A stretch of 6,777 nt of DNA from Bacteroidetes bacterium UBA4009 (GTDB lineage Bacteria; Bacteroidota; Bacteroidia; NS11-12g; UBA9320): NCBI GenBank assembly GCA_002384205.1, contig DGBH01000105.1:11147-17923 (forward strand), given 5' to 3'. The notes beneath the pieces were generated by a model. It saw nothing but the letters and a program-made list of their open reading frames with translations. It did not search any database and was not told where the DNA came from. Position 1 is the first letter of the stretch; the number at the start of each line of letters is the position of its first letter. The position numbers were made by a program, and so were the translations under genes. Of this stretch, positions 5,389 through 6,777 are shown piece after piece.

Positions 5389-5411
5389 AGGGGCAGCTTT
5401 ACGCCACCCCT
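5389..5411 (-). terminator. probable terminator hairpin after tmRNA
   Basis: AGGGG-TGGC and GCTG-CCCCT pair into a 9-bp stem (two G.U pairs) around a GTAAA loop, followed by TTTAG. The T-run is short, so this is either a weak intrinsic terminator or the last hairpin of the tmRNA coding piece that marks its 3' end for trimming. The late promoter of the heme oxygenase begins 9 bases later. Confidence 0.6.
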
Positions 5412-5478
5412 CAACTCAATAAATGTGTTAATATAGTGCCACTTTTCTGTTGCTAAGCAAGTGGCCAGCTCCCTGTGA

Positions 5479-5523
5479 TTATGCTGCTAGAGCAAATCCA
5501 GAAGGTTTTGCATTTACGTTTGC
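5479..5523 (-). other. tmRNA proteolysis-tag reading frame
   Basis: The resume codon GCA opens a 14-codon frame, ANVNAKPSGFALAA, closed by TAA. The C-terminal ALAA matches the ending recognised by ClpXP-type proteases in the E. coli tag (...YALAA), and the start AN resembles the common A-N-D/A-N opening. The middle (VNAKPSGF) is unlike the tags I can recall, so the phage tag is not obviously a copy of a familiar host one. Confidence 0.88.
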
Positions 5524-5604
5524 ATTTAGTTTAATTGACCAATTACGCAGTCATCCGGTAAACTCCACGTTCATATTCACACCTGTCGATCCTATTTCAG
5601 CCCC

Positions 5605-5700
5605 ATCAAAGATACACTGGTTGGACTTGAACCAACTTCAGACCTAAGTCTTACCGTGTATGTTTCAACTCTGCATTTCCTCTTTCGAGCAGTGTATCTA
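5605..5700 (-). other. tmRNA intervening spacer with tRNA-like element
   Basis: The processed-out segment between the two tmRNA pieces contains a tRNA-like fold. AGATACACTG (5699-5690) pairs perfectly with CAGTGTATCT (5619-5610) over 10 bases. Directly stacked on it is a textbook T arm, GTTGG-TTCAAGT-CCAAC (5636-5620), with the B-box consensus GGTTC.A.TCC. A short AGAC-TTAG-GTCT hairpin sits where a long variable arm would be (class II like). A CTGC...GCAG D-arm is conceivable, but it would share bases with the long helix. I could not find a sound 5-bp anticodon stem with a 7-base loop, and no CCA is encoded, so an anticodon cannot be assigned. It is a degenerate tRNA or a tRNA mimic, lying 1 base after the acceptor CCA and 5 bases before the coding-piece 5' end. 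Confidence 0.6.
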
Positions 5701-5762
5701 TGGTGGAGCTGTCGGGATTTGCACCCGAGTCCAGTATGTGTCCACGTTGCTTCAACGTTTAC

Positions 5763-5790
5763 ATAGTATATATTAAATAAAGGGGGTCAA
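5763..5790 (-). promoter_or_regulatory. sigma70-like promoter for the tmRNA
   Basis: TTGACC (5785-5790, 5 of 6 consensus) is followed by TACTAT (5763-5768) after 16 bases, or alternatively TATACT (5765-5770) after 14. The start would fall a few bases into the acceptor piece region (near 5757), consistent with a short primary 5' end. The -35 box lies within the right-hand arm of the terminator of the preceding gene. Confidence 0.5.
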
Positions 5791-5802
5791 AAGTAAACCC
5801 CT
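5774..5802 (-). terminator. intrinsic terminator of the upstream small-protein genes
   Basis: GGGGT and ACCCC form a 5-bp GC-rich stem (extendable by one T.G pair) around a TTACTTTT-rich loop, followed by a TTTATTT tract on the minus strand. It begins 12 bases after the stop codon of the gene ending at 5814, and separates that gene from the tmRNA. Confidence 0.7.
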
Positions 5803-5813
5803 ATGCTAAATTT

Positions 5814-6191
5814 TTAATACTGTGACATTTTCATCTGGTGCAGCTTATAAATCGTTATTTCGAATCCAATAACTACGCCGATATCATCACCTACTTTACT
5901 GTTGTATTCATAGGCTGGCGCAGCATATGCTCTAATGGTATTGTTAAAATCGTAGGTACCTCTTATGTACGGTACCACTGTATCGTTATATCCTGTTACT
6001 AATGCAAGTTCAGCGCCTACGTTGTTGAGTTCGTATCTATATCCAGCATATAAACTCAAACGACTTTCGCTGTTATAGTATGCTCCTGCTATTTTATCAT
6101 CGTTGACTAATCTAACATGCGGGTGTACTTCGTTGTAATCGCCTTGCATTCCTAAATGTGATGAAAATGCTAATGCCCAAATAATATCCAT
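5814..6191 (-). CDS. hypothetical small beta-barrel-like protein (125 aa)
   Basis: From about residue 40 the sequence alternates in short strands separated by turns: RLSLYAGYRYEL, VGAELALVTGYND, VVPYIRGTYDF, TIRAYAAPAYEYN, IGVVIGFEITIYKL. The aromatic-Gly pattern (GYRYE, TGYND, APAYEY) resembles small outer-membrane beta-barrel or lipid-A-modifying PagP-like proteins, and I recall similar short proteins in phages of marine bacteria. No classical signal peptide is visible: the N-terminus MDIIWALAFSSHLGMQGD has a short hydrophobic patch but no basic n-region, so export is doubtful. The ATG at 6191 has AAGGAAT upstream. It is followed by an intrinsic terminator and then the tmRNA. A role in changing the host surface is inference only. 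Confidence 0.7.
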   Translation of the reverse strand: MDIIWALAFSSHLGMQGDYNEVHPHVRLVNDDKIAGAYYNSESRLSLYAGYRYELNNVGAELALVTGYNDTVVPYIRGTYDFNNTIRAYAAPAYEYNSKVGDDIGVVIGFEITIYKLHQMKMSQY

Positions 6192-6250
6192 TTTTTATTC
6201 CTTAATCTAGATAATCTCTTTACCTTTATTATCAAATCTTTTTAATAAAC

Positions 6251-6493
6251 TTAATCATAACCGAGAATTGCTACTAATGATATTTCTTTATCTAAGACTT
6301 CTGCTTCACGTTTATTATAAGCTTCTTCAAATCCGTCTTCATGTATATAGTTTTCATGATTGCCCCAAAGTCTTTTAAAGTAGGAATCATACGTTTTCTC
6401 GATATCTGTGTCTGGCCATGATATATCTATTAGTGCGCCTTTAATAATCCAGTTAAAGCGGTTAGCTTCTTTTCGTACATGAGGGGTACACAT
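6251..6493 (-). CDS. hypothetical protein (80 aa)
   Basis: I do not recognise this protein. It is hydrophilic, rich in Asp, Glu, Trp and Tyr, without membrane segments or metal-binding clusters. A helical middle (DIEKTYDSYFKRLWGNHENYIHEDGFEEAYNKREAEVLDKE) precedes a short hydrophobic end (ISLVAILGYD). The ATG at 6493 has a strong TTAGGAG ribosome site 5 bases upstream, so translation is likely. A near-consensus late promoter lies 27 bases upstream, and the next gene begins 59 bases after its stop. Confidence 0.68.
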   Translation of the reverse strand: MCTPHVRKEANRFNWIIKGALIDISWPDTDIEKTYDSYFKRLWGNHENYIHEDGFEEAYNKREAEVLDKEISLVAILGYD

Positions 6494-6519
6494 TTTGTCT
6501 CCTAATGACTAATACCTAT

Positions 6520-6527
6520 TATTTATC
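6520..6527 (-). promoter_or_regulatory. near-consensus late promoter
   Basis: The minus strand reads GATAAATA, one mismatch from the TATAAATA late octamer, 27 bases before the ATG at 6493. The spacing to the start is like that of the exact copy before the heme oxygenase gene. Confidence 0.45.
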
Positions 6528-6537
6528 GCGCATATAC

Positions 6538-6574
6538 AAAAATGTTACCGATAACTAAAAATGTTACCGATAAC
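6538..6574. repeat. tandem 19-bp direct repeat with internal dyads
   Basis: Two exact copies of AAAAATGTTACCGATAAC (6538-6555 and 6557-6574, period 19) lie in the gap between two genes. Each contains the near-palindrome GTTACCGATAAC. On the transcribed minus strand each unit folds as a short GTTA-TCGG-TAAC hairpin followed by ATTTTT, so they could act as paired terminators after the gene ending at 6601, or as an operator pair. Confidence 0.7.
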
Positions 6575-6579
6575 ACGAA

Positions 6580-6594
6580 GTAACAATTTGTTAC
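6580..6594. repeat. 15-bp perfect palindrome GTAACAA-T-TTGTTAC
   Basis: A perfect 7-bp inverted repeat with a single central base lies 6 bases after the stop codon ending at 6601, and 5 bases from the tandem repeat. It shares the GTTAC/GTAAC core with those repeats. The loop is too short to fold well as RNA, so a protein-binding dyad is more likely than a simple hairpin. Confidence 0.6.
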
Positions 6595-6600
6595 ACTTAG

Positions 6601-6777
6601 TTACAGTGCTAATTCTAACTGACCATGATTGCCTTCGTGACTTGGCGCAACCCAACCTTCTGGCTTAATCAAATCTGGAAGCCCAAACGGATTAGGACGC
6701 CCTTCTTTAACACCAACATTTTTTGCCATATTAGCGTTATAAACCCTGTTCCAAGCCTCATTTGCATCGACACCAAA
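6601..6777 (-). CDS. MazG/HisE-like pyrophosphohydrolase, C-terminal part
   Basis: Only the last 58 codons are present; the gene continues beyond the right edge. The reading frame is open with a TAA at 6601-6603. The pattern AWNRVYNANMAKNVGVKEGRPNP...KPEGWVAPS resembles the C-terminus of phage and bacterial MazG-like or phosphoribosyl-ATP-pyrophosphohydrolase-like proteins, where A(W/F)..VH.aNM.K is followed by a KPEGW.PP end. In that family the all-alpha N-terminal part holds the metal-binding E-x-x-E...E-x-x-D residues that hydrolyse NTPs or dNTPs; that part is outside the window. The assignment rests on this tail motif alone and is from memory of the family. Confidence 0.6.
   Translation of the reverse strand, partial: FGVDANEAWNRVYNANMAKNVGVKEGRPNPFGLPDLIKPEGWVAPSHEGNHGQLELAL

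Larger units (their letters stand above)
5389..5762 (-). ncRNA. ssrA: tmRNA (ssrA), circularly permuted two-piece form
   Basis: tmRNA rescues ribosomes stalled on broken mRNA and tags the product for proteolysis, together with SmpB. In this permuted gene the 3' acceptor piece is transcribed first (about 5701-5762), then a 96-nt spacer, then the coding piece (from 5604). The acceptor strand CAGCTCC (5711-5705) pairs with GGGGCTG (5604-5598) to make the 7-bp acceptor stem, including the G3.U70 alanine identity pair, and A-CCA is encoded. The T arm is TCGGG-TGCAAAT-CCCGA. The coding piece has the conserved AGGATCGACAGG region. A P2-type pairing is possible between GTTTAC (5563-5558) and GTAAAC (5762-5757), and between AGGTGTG and CACATACT. 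The tag reading frame is at 5479-5523. A 7-bp hairpin (5438-5465) fits a downstream pseudoknot region. Exact 5' and 3' ends are estimated. Permuted tmRNA is typical of alphaproteobacteria; a phage copy is notable. Confidence 0.9.

Noticed and set aside
5450..5647. Plus-strand open frame of 65 codons across the tmRNA
   Set aside because: It covers the tmRNA coding piece and spacer on the opposite strand, has no ribosome site, and all real genes here are on the minus strand.
5611..5698. Functional tRNA gene with an assigned anticodon
   Set aside because: The T arm is perfect, but no 5-bp anticodon stem with a 7-base loop could be found in any register, bases 8-9 do not fit when the acceptor is set by the T arm, and no CCA is encoded; it is therefore listed only as tRNA-like.
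6538..6594. CRISPR array
   Set aside because: There are only two short direct repeats separated by a single base, with no spacers, so the array pattern is absent.

Overview
This window looks like a piece of the genome of a T4-like myovirus, most probably a marine phage. Every protein gene lies on the minus strand, so transcription runs from position 6777 towards position 1. The left half holds the classic T4 replication and late-transcription block in the order 33 (late co-activator), 59 (helicase loader), 32 (ssDNA-binding protein), a small conserved gene, and uvsX (RecA-like recombinase). The genes are tightly packed with short overlaps, the DNA is AT-rich, and two exact copies of the T4-type late promoter octamer TATAAATA are present.

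The right half is accessory. From right to left it holds: the C-terminal end of a probable MazG/HisE-like pyrophosphohydrolase; a GTTAC-rich repeat cluster; two small unknown proteins, one resembling a small beta-barrel; a terminator that overlaps a promoter; a circularly permuted two-piece tmRNA (ssrA) at about 5390-5762; a heme oxygenase; an Arg-rich small protein; an AbrB/MazE-like small protein; and a ferredoxin-dependent bilin reductase of the PcyA/PebS family, best matching the PcyX type known from oceanic-phage metagenomes. Together the heme oxygenase (heme to biliverdin) and the bilin reductase (biliverdin to a phycobilin) form a complete two-step bilin pathway. No phycobiliprotein or photosynthesis gene is visible.

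The tmRNA is read clearly. The acceptor piece ends in CCA with a G3.U70 alanine-identity pair, and the coding piece starts GGGGCTG. The tag reads ANVNAKPSGFALAA followed by TAA. The 96-nt segment between the two pieces is unusual: it contains a perfect tRNA-type T arm stacked on a 10-bp helix, so it looks like a tRNA or tRNA relic inside the permuted gene. A permuted tmRNA is typical of alphaproteobacteria (also some cyanobacteria and betaproteobacteria). With the PcyX-like reductase this points to a phage of a marine alphaproteobacterium, but the host is an inference.

Regulation can be read in several places. A full-consensus sigma70 promoter (TTGACA-17-TATAAT) starts at the heme oxygenase stop codon and should drive the operon containing the bilin reductase and genes 33 and 59. 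A second consensus sigma70 promoter lies inside gene 59 and a late promoter lies right after it, both upstream of gene 32. A late promoter precedes the heme oxygenase. The two bilin-pathway genes may therefore be timed differently during infection.
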